A DNA stretch of 31,523 nucleotides from DASUCS01 sp041166365 (GTDB taxonomy: Bacteria; Actinomycetota; Acidimicrobiia; Acidimicrobiales; JACDCH01), in the NCBI GenBank assembly GCA_041166365.1, contig JBEEFX010000269.1:1-31523 (forward strand), in the 5' to 3' direction. How positions within the stretch are numbered: the stretch's first letter is position 1; each line of letters starts with the position of its first letter. Below are positions 22,573 through 30,360 of this stretch, in pieces. The translations under genes were made by a program, and so were the position numbers. The notes beneath the pieces are model-generated. The model made no database searches, was not told where the DNA came from, and saw only the letters and a list, made by a program, of their open reading frames with translations.

Positions 22573-22607
22573 GGTCGGGCACCAGGTGGAGCGACAGACG
22601 AAAAGAA

Positions 22608-23825
22608 CTAGCGGCGGAGGAGGTCCTTCGCGATGTGGGTGATCTGGATCTCGTCGGTGCCGGCGTAGATCTGCAGGACTTTCGCATCGCGGGCGAGTTG
22701 CTCGACGTGGAACTCGGCCATGTAGCCGTTGCCGCCGTGCAGCTGCACCGCTTCCATCGCCACTTCGGTCGCCGCGCGCGCGGAGTACAGCTTCATCGCT
22801 GATGCCTCCGCCAGGGTCAGGCCCTTGCCGGCGGCCGACATCTCGATGGAGCGGAACACGAGGTTCTGCACATTGAGCCGCGCGACCTCCATCCGAGCGA
22901 GTTTCTCCTGGATGAGCTGGAACTCGCCGATGGGCTGCCCGAACTGCACGCGGTTCTTCGCGTACTCGACGCAGGTCTCGAGGCACTGCTCGATGATGCC
23001 GAGCGCCATCGCGGCGACGCCGGAACGCTCCATGGAGAACGTGTCCTTGGCCCCTTCGCGCCCGCCGGCGGCAACATCTTCGGTCTCACCGATGAGCCGG
23101 TCCTTGCCGACGCGCACGTCGTCGAGGAACAGCTCGCCAGTGGGCGACGAGTGCATGCCCATCTTGCGCAGCGGCTTCGACTGCACGAGACCCGGCATGC
23201 CGCTGTCGAGGATGAACGACAGGATCTTGCGTTCGGCCGGCGGGTTGCCCTCGTCGAGCTTGCAGATGAACACGATCGTGTCGGCGTACGGACCATTGGT
23301 GATGAACGTCTTGGAGCCGTTCAGCAGGTACTCGTCGCCGTCGCGCTTCGCCGTCGACTTCATCGAACCGAAGGCATCCGACCCCGAGTTCGGCTCGGTG
23401 ATGGCCCAGGCTCCGATCTTGTCGAGCGTGAGGAGGTCGAGCGCCCACCGTTCCTTCTGGGCGATCGTGCCGCGGCTCATGATCGCGGCCGACGTGAGCC
23501 CCATCGATACGCCCATGGCCGTGACCATGCCGGGACAGTGTCGACACAACTCGATGATCGGGATCATCGACATCGCCGCGGCGGTGGCGTCGCCTGCACC
23601 CGCGCCCCGCTCGCGCTTCTCGCCGGCCTTCTCCGCCTCGATGCGCCGCTTGAAGCCTTCCCGGGCCATCGCATCCATACCGAAGGTTGCGAACAGCTTG
23701 CGCAGGATGTCGTAGGGCGGGAGATCGCCGTGCTCGAGCTCGTCGCGCTTCGGGACGATCTCTGCCTGGATGAACTGGCGGACGGCGTCGCGGATCATCC
23801 GCTGCTCTTCTGACCACTCGTACAT
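22608..23825 (-). CDS. Acyl-CoA dehydrogenase
   Basis: A 405-residue FAD-dependent acyl-CoA dehydrogenase, starting MYEWSEEQRMIRDAVRQFI. Family motifs are AWAITEPNSGSDAFG (flavin and substrate contact), GSKTFITNGPYAD, RVQFGQPIGEFQLIQ, AVQLHGGNGYMAEF and IYAGTDEIQ near the C terminus. It carries an extra charged stretch of about 40 residues after AREGFKRRIEAEK before the helical core resumes. Chain-length preference cannot be read from sequence. No SD precedes ATG 23825. TAAGTT lies 8 bases upstream, overlapping the stop of the YceH gene, so a short-leader promoter is possible. The frame stays open to 23987, but the extension is inside the upstream gene. Its stop lies about 60 bases before the TPP aptamer. 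Confidence 0.94.
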   Translation of the reverse strand: MYEWSEEQRMIRDAVRQFIQAEIVPKRDELEHGDLPPYDILRKLFATFGMDAMAREGFKRRIEAEKAGEKRERGAGAGDATAAAMSMIPIIELCRHCPGMVTAMGVSMGLTSAAIMSRGTIAQKERWALDLLTLDKIGAWAITEPNSGSDAFGSMKSTAKRDGDEYLLNGSKTFITNGPYADTIVFICKLDEGNPPAERKILSFILDSGMPGLVQSKPLRKMGMHSSPTGELFLDDVRVGKDRLIGETEDVAAGGREGAKDTFSMERSGVAAMALGIIEQCLETCVEYAKNRVQFGQPIGEFQLIQEKLARMEVARLNVQNLVFRSIEMSAAGKGLTLAEASAMKLYSARAATEVAMEAVQLHGGNGYMAEFHVEQLARDAKVLQIYAGTDEIQITHIAKDLLRR

Positions 23826-23836
23826 GGTGAGAGAAC

Positions 23837-24436
23837 TTACGAGGGCGGCGGCGGTTCGCCCAAGATGGCGTACAGGTGCTCGACCTTGGCCTCGAGCGCC
23901 CCGATCCGCTCGTCGAGCGCGCTCTTCGACGCCGGGGCCGAGTCGGACACCGCGGTGATCTCCGCCTGCGCGAACGTGTGCGTCCACCGTCGGTCGACTC
24001 GTTCGACCAGCGGCTGGTCACGATCCGCGAGCCCTCGAAGCGTGGCCTCGACCTCCTCCGGGCTGTCGAACGCGTGGAGCCGCTCCGTCCGCGTGCGGAT
24101 CTCGGCCACCGTCTGCGGACCGCGCACGAACAGCACGCACAGAACCGCGGCTTCGGTCGGAAGCAGCGCGAGCCGCTCGTCGATGACCTGCCGGAATTTC
24201 GTGGTGCGCTCGCCGTGCGACGGGTGCACGAAGCGCACCAACCCTGCATCCTTCAACCCGTCGACCGTCCGCTGCACGGTGCCGGCGTCGTAGGCCACCA
24301 CCGGCCACCGATTCGAGCTCTGGTTACAGGCCGTGACCAACCCGTTGAGGGTCATCGGATAGCTGTCGGGGACGGTGCGTTCCTTCTCCAGCAGGCAGCC
24401 GAGCACCCGCACTTCCTCGAGGTCCAACTCGATCAT
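23837..24436 (-). CDS. YceH/DUF480 family protein
   Basis: A 199-residue protein from ATG 24436. It opens IELDLEEVRVLGCLLEKERT, then VPDSYPMTLNGLVTACNQSSNRWPV, the signature of the YceH (DUF480) family. The fold is two winged-helix domains, so nucleic-acid binding is plausible, but the function is not established. The end, ALDERIGALEAKVEHLYAIL, is a short coiled coil and may dimerise. An in-frame start at 24481 would add 15 residues without family similarity and reach into the promoter of the divergent aldo/keto reductase. It lies 11 bases upstream of the acyl-CoA dehydrogenase on the same strand. Confidence 0.92.
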   Translation of the reverse strand: MIELDLEEVRVLGCLLEKERTVPDSYPMTLNGLVTACNQSSNRWPVVAYDAGTVQRTVDGLKDAGLVRFVHPSHGERTTKFRQVIDERLALLPTEAAVLCVLFVRGPQTVAEIRTRTERLHAFDSPEEVEATLRGLADRDQPLVERVDRRWTHTFAQAEITAVSDSAPASKSALDERIGALEAKVEHLYAILGEPPPPS

Positions 24437-24458
24437 GCCGACGAGTGTGGCGCGTGGC

Positions 24459-24474
24459 CCGGGTTCGAGCCCGG
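24459..24474. repeat. Inverted repeat in divergent promoter region
   Basis: CCGGG-TTCGAG-CCCGG is a perfect 5-bp inverted repeat just upstream of the -10 box of the aldo/keto reductase, in the -35 area. It could be an operator for that gene, for the divergent YceH gene, or for both. Confidence 0.4.
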
Positions 24475-24484
24475 CAGGCACCGG

Positions 24485-24490
24485 TAGGTT
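24485..24490 (+). promoter_or_regulatory. Leaderless promoter -10 box of aldo/keto reductase
   Basis: TAGGTT is followed by exactly 6 bases and then ATG 24497. TANNNT-N6-ATG is the standard arrangement of leaderless genes in actinobacteria. No SD is present, which agrees with leaderless translation. Confidence 0.6.
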
Positions 24491-24496
24491 GGCCGG

Positions 24497-25462
24497 ATGG
24501 AGATGGAATATCGCCGGCTCGGCCGGTCGGGCATCAAGGTCAGCGTCCTGTCATTCGGCTCCTGGGTCACCTTCGGCACCCAGCTCGACACGTCGCTGGC
24601 GCGGGATTGTCTCGCGGCCGCGTGGGACGCGGGGGTCAACTTCTTCGACAATGCCGAGGCCTACGGGGGCGGCGAGTCCGAACGGATCATGGGCCGAGCC
24701 ATCGCGGAGCTCGGCTGGAAGCGTGAGACCTACGTCCTGTCGACGAAGGTGTTCTGGGGGCTCACCCCCGGCGTGAACACGAGCAACACGCTGAACCGCA
24801 AGTACCTGTTGCACGCGATCGACGGATCACTCGAGCGGTTCGGGCTCGACTTCGTCGATCTCCTGTTCTGTCATCGCGCGGACCCGAATACGCCGATCGA
24901 GGAGACGGTGTGGGCGATGTCCGACATCATCGACGCGGGCAAGGCGCATTACTGGGGCACGTCGGAGTGGACGGCCGACGAGATCCGCGCGGCATGGGAG
25001 GTGGCCGAGCGCCATCACCTCCACAAGCCGGTGATGGAGCAGCCGCAGTACAACTTGTTCGAGCGCCGCCGGGTCGAGCGCGAATACGCCCGTCTGTACG
25101 ACGACATCGGCCTCGGCCTCACCATTTGGAGCCCGTTGGCTTCCGGTCTGCTCACCGGCAAGTACCTCGACGGCATCCCCGATGGGAGCCGCGCCACGCT
25201 GCCCGGCTACGAGTGGCTGAAGGACTTCCTCACGGATCCCGAGCGCAACGCCAAGGTGCGCAACCTCAAGGACGTCGCCGACGAGCTCGGCTGCTCGCTG
25301 TCACAGCTGTCGCTCGCATGGTGCGCGAAGAACCCCCATGTATCGACGGTGATCACGGGCGCGAGCTCGGCGGATCAGGTGCGCGAGAACATGGGCGCGC
25401 TCGACGTGCTTCCGAAGCTCGACAACGACCTCATGGCCCGCATCAAGTCGATCGTCCGCTAG
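24497..25462 (+). CDS. Aldo/keto reductase (potassium-channel beta-subunit-like group)
   Basis: A 321-residue (beta/alpha)8 oxidoreductase. The catalytic tetrad is D51, Y56 (NFFDNAEAYGGGESE), K84 (LSTKVFWG) and H126 (LLFCHRAD). The NADPH-binding end has VITGASSADQVREN. MEYRRLGRSGIKVSVLSFGS at the start and QYNLFERRRVE in the middle place it with Kv-beta-like/YghZ-type AKRs, which reduce aldehydes such as methylglyoxal. The start is ATG 24497, supported by a leaderless -10 box; a second ATG follows at 24503. Its TAG stop overlaps the convergent SDR stop as CTAG (25459-25462). Confidence 0.95.
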   Translation: MEMEYRRLGRSGIKVSVLSFGSWVTFGTQLDTSLARDCLAAAWDAGVNFFDNAEAYGGGESERIMGRAIAELGWKRETYVLSTKVFWGLTPGVNTSNTLNRKYLLHAIDGSLERFGLDFVDLLFCHRADPNTPIEETVWAMSDIIDAGKAHYWGTSEWTADEIRAAWEVAERHHLHKPVMEQPQYNLFERRRVEREYARLYDDIGLGLTIWSPLASGLLTGKYLDGIPDGSRATLPGYEWLKDFLTDPERNAKVRNLKDVADELGCSLSQLSLAWCAKNPHVSTVITGASSADQVRENMGALDVLPKLDNDLMARIKSIVR

Positions 25463-26397
25463 CCCCACTTGTAGGAGACGCCGGTCTCCTGCTCGGAGAG
25501 CTCCCACAAGCGGTGCGCCGCAGTCGCATCGCGCGCCGCGCCGGTGCGTCCCACCTGTTTCGGGGCGCCGCGCATCTCGAAGGGTCCGCTCGGTCCGTAG
25601 TACTCGCCGCCCCGCACCTCCGGCATCGTCGCGGCGTAGAGCTGGGGAAGGGCGCCTTCTGCATCGGACTGCGCCACGATGCTGTTGCCGAAGTTCATCA
25701 CCCGCCCCATCAACGAATTGCCGGCCATCTCCGGACCGGCCGCTTGCAGATGCGTCGAGGCATATCCGGGATGCGCGGCCACCGCCGTGAGGTCCGAGCC
25801 CTCGCTCTTCGCCCTGCGGTCGAGCTCGAATGCGAACAACAGGTTCGCGAGCTTCGACTGCCCGTACGCCATCCACTTCGAATACCGATTGCGCCATTGG
25901 ATGTCGTCCCAACGCATCTTGCCGATGCGGTGTGCCTGCGACGACGTGCTCACCACCCTCGGGTTCGAAGCCGCGAGGAGCAACGGCAGGAGGTGTCCGG
26001 TCAACGCGAAATGTCCGAGGTGGTTCGTCCCGAACTGCATCTCGAAGTCGTCGGCCGTACGCCGCAACGGGATCGCCATGACGCCGGCGTTGTTCATGAG
26101 CACGTCGATGTGATCCACCCGGTCGGCGACCTCGCCCGCCGCGGCCTCGATCGACGACAGGTCCGCCAGATCGAGCGAGATCACCGACGGCTTGCTGCCG
26201 GTGGCGCACGCGGTCACCGCCTCCAGCGCATCCGCCGCCTTCTTGGGATTGCGGCAGGCGAGCAACACCTGGGCCCCGGCCCGCGCCAGAGCTTCGGCCG
26301 AGCGCAAACCGAGCCCGCTGTTCGCGCCGGTGATCAACACCGTCCGACCAGTCTGATCAGGGATGTCGGCGACGGTCCATGAGGTCATGCGGTGCAT
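25459..26397 (-). CDS. Short-chain dehydrogenase/reductase (retinol dehydrogenase-like)
   Basis: A 312-residue classical SDR. It has cofactor motif TGANSGLG (23-30), NNAG (102-105), VVSTSS with the catalytic Ser near 152, and YGQSK with Y178 and K182. The RN after the second strand (LLACRN) suggests NADP preference. DLADLSSIEAAAGEV and NHLGHFALTGHLLPLL place it near WW-domain/retinol-dehydrogenase-like SDRs common in actinobacteria. Substrate unknown. Two ATGs are possible, 26397 and 26388; both lie beside or in an inverted repeat at 26391-26405 and neither has a clear SD. It follows the GGDEF-EAL gene by 25 bases on the same strand, so co-transcription is likely. Confidence 0.93.
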   Translation of the reverse strand: MHRMTSWTVADIPDQTGRTVLITGANSGLGLRSAEALARAGAQVLLACRNPKKAADALEAVTACATGSKPSVISLDLADLSSIEAAAGEVADRVDHIDVLMNNAGVMAIPLRRTADDFEMQFGTNHLGHFALTGHLLPLLLAASNPRVVSTSSQAHRIGKMRWDDIQWRNRYSKWMAYGQSKLANLLFAFELDRRAKSEGSDLTAVAAHPGYASTHLQAAGPEMAGNSLMGRVMNFGNSIVAQSDAEGALPQLYAATMPEVRGGEYYGPSGPFEMRGAPKQVGRTGAARDATAAHRLWELSEQETGVSYKWG

Positions 26398-26405
26398 CTT
26401 GCACC
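26391..26405. repeat. Inverted repeat over SDR start
   Basis: GGTGCA-TCT-TGCACC is a perfect 6-bp inverted repeat covering the first ATG (26395-26397) of the SDR gene. In mRNA it would form a tight hairpin over that start, or as DNA it could be an operator. Confidence 0.5.
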
Positions 26406-26422
26406 ATGACGCTCACCGCCGT

Positions 26423-29119
26423 TCAGGCGGCGCTGTTGCGCGTTCCCCGGCCCGCCGCGCTCTCCTTCAGGACCTTGCTGAGCGACTCGGCATCCTGCGG
26501 CATGGCGAGGAAGTACCCCTGCGCGTATTTGCATCCGAGCTCGCGTAAACGTTCGAGCTGACTCTCGGTCTCGACGCCTTCGGCGACCGCGTGGAGCTGA
26601 AGGGTCTGGGCCAGCCGCACGATCGCCCGAGCCAGCGCCGACTGCTCGGCGTCGCCGTCGATGCCGGTGACGAACGAACGGTCGATCTTGAGGCTGTCGA
26701 TCGGAAAGCGCTGGAGGTAGCTCAGGGACGAGTAGCCGGTGCCGAAGTCGTCGACCGCAAGGCTGATACCCAGCGCCTTCAGCTCCTTGAGCCGCGTGAC
26801 CGCGGTCTCGGTGTCGTGCATCATGGCGCTCTCGGTGATCTCCAGCGTGAGACTCTCCGCCGCGAGCCCGGCCGCCTCGAGGGCACCGGCAACATCGGCG
26901 AGCAGGTTCGGGTCGCTCAGCTGACGCGGTGAGAGGTTGACACTCACGCCCATCCTCGGGACGGTGTCGAGCTCGAGCTGCCATCGGCGCACCTGGATGC
27001 ACGCCTCGCGCAACACCTTGCGACCGATCTCGTGGATCAGTCCGGATTCCTCCGCGAGCGGGATGAACGAGGCCGGCGGCAGCAGACCGCGCGTCGGATG
27101 CTCCCAACGAACGAGCGCTTCGACGCCGCCGATCCATCCGGTGCGCACATCGACGATCGGCTGGTAGTGCACCCGGAACTCATCGCGCTCACACGCGCGT
27201 CGAAGGTCGGCCTCGACCTCGAGCCGCTCTACCGCGGCGGTGTGCATCTCGGGCTCGAACACCTGGCACCGGCCGCGGCCCCGGACCTTCGCCGTGTACA
27301 TCGCGAGGTCGGCGTTGCGCAGCAACTGGTCCGCGCGGGCCCCGGGGGCATCGAAGGCCACGCCGATGCTCGCACCGATGAACACCTCCTTCCCGACAAT
27401 GGCGAACGGCCGGCGCAGCGCGTCGATGATGCGCTCCGCGATCGCGGTCGCGCCGTCCTTGGCGTCGAGGTCCTCGAGGAGCACCGCGAACTCGTCGCCG
27501 CCGAGGCGGGCCGCCGTGTCCCCTTGGCGGAGGCAGCCTTGGAGGCGAGCCGTCACGGCCACGAGCAGCTGGTCGCCGACCGTGTGACCGAGGCTGTCGT
27601 TCACCGTCTTGAAGTTGTCGAGGTCGATGAACAGGACGGCAACCCGCGTGTGCTGGCGGGCCACACGCGTGAGCGCATGGTCGACGCGATCGCGGAACAG
27701 CACCTGGTTCGGCAGGTTTGTGAGGGAGTCGTGGAAGGCCTGATGGGCGAGCTCGCCTTCGAGGCGCTTCGTCTCCGTGATGTCGCGGAAGCTCCATACG
27801 CGACCGACGACCTCGCCGCCCACGCGCTGCGGCTTGGAGTAACGCTCGACGAAACGACCGTCCTTGAACTCGATGAGGTCTCGGCTCTCTGCTTCGGGTT
27901 GCGAGTACAGCTCGCGCACCTTGGTCGCGAAGCTGTCCGGGTCCACGAGCTGTCCGAGCACGTAGCCGAGCGCAACGCTGTCGTCGCGTGACTCGAGCAC
28001 CGACTCGGGGAGCTGCCACAGCTCGGAGAAGCGTTCGTTGAAGCTGACGATGGCCCCTTCGAGATCCACTACCAGGATGCCGTCGGCAGTGGCATCGAGC
28101 GTCGCGCTGAGCAGGGAGAGCGTCGTCCGCAGCTCGATGTCGACAGACTTCCGGTCGGTGATGTCCTGCGCCGTCCCCGCCACGGTGACCGGCTGGCCGA
28201 CCTCGTTGCGTTCGATGACCGTGCAGCGCCCGTGGAGCCAGCGGATCTCGCCGCTCCGGAGGACGACGCGGTAGTCCATGGCGCCTTCCCGGCCGTTCAC
28301 CACGGCGTCTTGCAAGTCAGCGACGAGTGCGTCTCGATCCTCGAGATGGACCTGGTCGAGAAAGGCATCGAAGCTCGGGACGACGACGGCGGGGTCGAGA
28401 TCGAAGAGGCGGTAGAGCTCTGCTGACCACGTCGACGCCCGTGTCGCCACATCCCACTCCCAGTTGCCGAGCTGCGCGACCGCCTGCGCCTCGGAGAGTT
28501 GCTCCTCGCGGTCGGTCGTGGCTTCGAGCTGTCGTTCGTTCAGCTTCCACGACAGGATGCCCGCGACGCTCATGCCGAGAACGAACACGCCGTGGATACC
28601 CGCCCACTCCCACGGGTGATCGATGGCGGACTTGTGGTTGTACACGGACTCCGGCGAGACCGCTCCGGCGAGGCCGTGTTGGAACACCACGTAGCCGATG
28701 GCGACCAGGAACGGCCACCAGTCCTGGTAGAGCGTGATGACGCCAACCATCACGAAGTAGTGGAAGTGCATCTCGATGAGCCCGTTGGTCAGATGGACCA
28801 GCACGGCCGAACACGTCAGCAGCCCCATGGCGGTGAAGATCGTTGTCTCGCGTCGGTGCTTGCGCAGCAGGACGGCACCGACGCCGAACATGGCGACGAT
28901 CGACATCTCGAACAAGGCATGCAACAGGCCGACGCCTTGCATGATGGCGATGACGATGATGACCGGCAGGTGCAGCCAGAGCAGCGTGAGGATCCCACGG
29001 TGACGGCGGGCCCAGACCTCGTCGGACAACGTGCTGCCGCGCGGCAGCCATTCTCTGGCCACCGCCACCCACGATGCGAGCCGAGAGCTCGGCACCGTCC
29101 GCCCATATTGGATGTCCAC
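26423..29119 (-). CDS. Membrane PAS-PAS-GGDEF-EAL cyclic-di-GMP protein with His-rich sensor
   Basis: An 898-residue protein from GTG 29119, which has GGAG six bases upstream. A GTG at 29173 is open but lacks an SD. Residues about 40-195 form roughly five to six membrane helices with many His, including MHFHYFV (H118, H120), YQDWWPF and FQHGLAG (H148). Two PAS domains follow (about 205-325 and 335-455). The GGDEF domain has RLGGDEF (540-544) and an intact inhibitory site RQGD (531-534). The EAL domain has EALVRWEHP (E667), SVNLSPRQL, ITESAMM, VDDFGTGYSS, LKIDRSF and AEGVET. All signature residues of both catalytic domains appear present, so it may make and degrade c-di-GMP under control of the sensor. 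The divergent neighbour is a MetE-like gene. Confidence 0.95.
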   Translation of the reverse strand: MDIQYGRTVPSSRLASWVAVAREWLPRGSTLSDEVWARRHRGILTLLWLHLPVIIVIAIMQGVGLLHALFEMSIVAMFGVGAVLLRKHRRETTIFTAMGLLTCSAVLVHLTNGLIEMHFHYFVMVGVITLYQDWWPFLVAIGYVVFQHGLAGAVSPESVYNHKSAIDHPWEWAGIHGVFVLGMSVAGILSWKLNERQLEATTDREEQLSEAQAVAQLGNWEWDVATRASTWSAELYRLFDLDPAVVVPSFDAFLDQVHLEDRDALVADLQDAVVNGREGAMDYRVVLRSGEIRWLHGRCTVIERNEVGQPVTVAGTAQDITDRKSVDIELRTTLSLLSATLDATADGILVVDLEGAIVSFNERFSELWQLPESVLESRDDSVALGYVLGQLVDPDSFATKVRELYSQPEAESRDLIEFKDGRFVERYSKPQRVGGEVVGRVWSFRDITETKRLEGELAHQAFHDSLTNLPNQVLFRDRVDHALTRVARQHTRVAVLFIDLDNFKTVNDSLGHTVGDQLLVAVTARLQGCLRQGDTAARLGGDEFAVLLEDLDAKDGATAIAERIIDALRRPFAIVGKEVFIGASIGVAFDAPGARADQLLRNADLAMYTAKVRGRGRCQVFEPEMHTAAVERLEVEADLRRACERDEFRVHYQPIVDVRTGWIGGVEALVRWEHPTRGLLPPASFIPLAEESGLIHEIGRKVLREACIQVRRWQLELDTVPRMGVSVNLSPRQLSDPNLLADVAGALEAAGLAAESLTLEITESAMMHDTETAVTRLKELKALGISLAVDDFGTGYSSLSYLQRFPIDSLKIDRSFVTGIDGDAEQSALARAIVRLAQTLQLHAVAEGVETESQLERLRELGCKYAQGYFLAMPQDAESLSKVLKESAAGRGTRNSAA

Positions 29120-29136
29120 GCCAGACTCCGTTGCCG

Positions 29137-29202
29137 ACCCGTAGTAGCCGGAATGTCGGCAGATCGACCTCACAAGTTGAACAAAAGGGCCGCACTACGG
29201 GT
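29137..29202. promoter_or_regulatory. Mirrored 9-bp element between divergent genes
   Basis: ACCCGTAGT (29137-29145) and ACTACGGGT (29194-29202) are perfect inverted copies. Each copy reads ACTACGGGT toward its own gene. They lie 17 bases before GTG 29119 on the minus strand and 18 bases before ATG 29221 on the plus strand. They may be matched promoter elements or operators of one regulator. Confidence 0.5.
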
Positions 29203-29220
29203 TTCGAGCATGATCGCGTG

Positions 29221-30351
29221 ATGTCACGCATCCTGACCACGCATGCGGGAAGCCTTCCCCGGCCGCCGGCACTCGCCGAGATGCACGGGCGGCGCAGCCG
29301 GGGGCAGCCGGTCGACCCCGACGATTTCCGCGCCGCCGTCGAGCAGGCGACCGCTGACGTCATCGCGGCCCAGCACCGGGCCGGCATCGACATCGGCAAC
29401 GACGGCGAGCAGGCTCGCGAGAGCTTCTTCACCTACGTGCAGCACCGCATGACCGGCTTCGGCGACGCGAGCCAGCGGCCCATGATGCGCGATCTGGCCG
29501 AGCATCCCGACTTCGTCGAGCTACAGATCCCGCGGTTCCAACGCATCAAGGTGAACCTGTTCGGCGCGGCCGCGGCCATCGGCGACGTGACGTACCGCGA
29601 CACCTCGGAGGCGGATGCGGAATGCGCGCTCGTGGCGCACGCTGCGTTCGAACGGACGTTCATGACGGCGGCGTCGCCCGGGATCGTCGCAGCGGCGATG
29701 GAGAACCGGCACTACGAGTCCCGCGAGGAGTACCTGCGAGCGTTGGGCCGCGCGCTCGCGATCGAGTACCGGTTCATCGTCGGCCAGGGCCTGTTGCTGC
29801 AGATCGACGCGCCCGACCTCGCGATGGAGCGGCACACGTCCTTCGCCGATCGTCCGCTGAGCGAGTTCGTCGCGTGGATCGAGTTGGTGATCGCCACGAT
29901 CAACGATGCGCTGACGGGTGTCGATCCTTCGAACGTCCGCCTTCACGTGTGCTGGGGAAACTATGAAGGACCACACACGCACGACGTGCCGCTCGACGAG
30001 ATCCTGCCGTCGCTCTACCGCGCCCGGGTCGGCGCGCTCGTCGTGTCGATGGCCAACGCCCGCCATGAGCACGAGTACAAGTGCTTCACTCGGCATCCAC
30101 TCCCGGACGGGATGTCGTTGGTCGCCGGTGTTGTCGACACGACGAACAACTACGTCGAGCATCCGGAGGTCGTCGCCGACCGGCTCGAGAGGATCGCCAC
30201 GGCCGTCGGAGATCCGAGTCGCATCACCGCGGGAACCGACTGCGGCTTCGACACCTCGGCCGGTCTGGGTGACGTCGCGCCCTCGTTGGTGTGGGAGAAG
30301 CTTCGAGCGATGCGTGACGGCGCCGACCTCGCGACGTCGCGATTGTGCTGA
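29221..30351 (+). CDS. MetE C-terminal-like (cobalamin-independent methionine synthase II family) protein
   Basis: A 376-residue UROD/MetE-type TIM barrel, starting MSRILTTHAGSLPRP. The likely zinc ligands are visible: His and Cys in LHVCWGNYEG, and Cys in TAGTDCGFDT. LVVSMANARHEHEY supplies the glutamate region. Proteins of this group catalyse thiol alkyl transfers; members include methionine synthase-like methyltransferases and epoxyalkane:CoM transferase. It lacks the N-terminal half of full MetE, so it probably does not use methyl-tetrahydrofolate triglutamate in the classical way. The acceptor could be a small thiol, but none is shown. ATG 29221 has no SD. The gene ends 9 bases from the convergent gene at 30361. 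Confidence 0.9.
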   Translation: MSRILTTHAGSLPRPPALAEMHGRRSRGQPVDPDDFRAAVEQATADVIAAQHRAGIDIGNDGEQARESFFTYVQHRMTGFGDASQRPMMRDLAEHPDFVELQIPRFQRIKVNLFGAAAAIGDVTYRDTSEADAECALVAHAAFERTFMTAASPGIVAAAMENRHYESREEYLRALGRALAIEYRFIVGQGLLLQIDAPDLAMERHTSFADRPLSEFVAWIELVIATINDALTGVDPSNVRLHVCWGNYEGPHTHDVPLDEILPSLYRARVGALVVSMANARHEHEYKCFTRHPLPDGMSLVAGVVDTTNNYVEHPEVVADRLERIATAVGDPSRITAGTDCGFDTSAGLGDVAPSLVWEKLRAMRDGADLATSRLC

Positions 30352-30360
30352 TCACCCGCG

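Noticed and set aside
24402..24480. tRNA-like 3' end (GGGTTCGAGCCC resembling a T-arm)
   Set aside because: The loop has six bases, not seven, and no acceptor, D or anticodon arm can be drawn upstream. Better read as an inverted repeat.
26418..26432. CCGCC-GTTCA-GGCGG as a terminator after the GGDEF-EAL gene
   Set aside because: The stem is short, covers the stop codon, and has no T-run. Read-through into the SDR gene is more likely.
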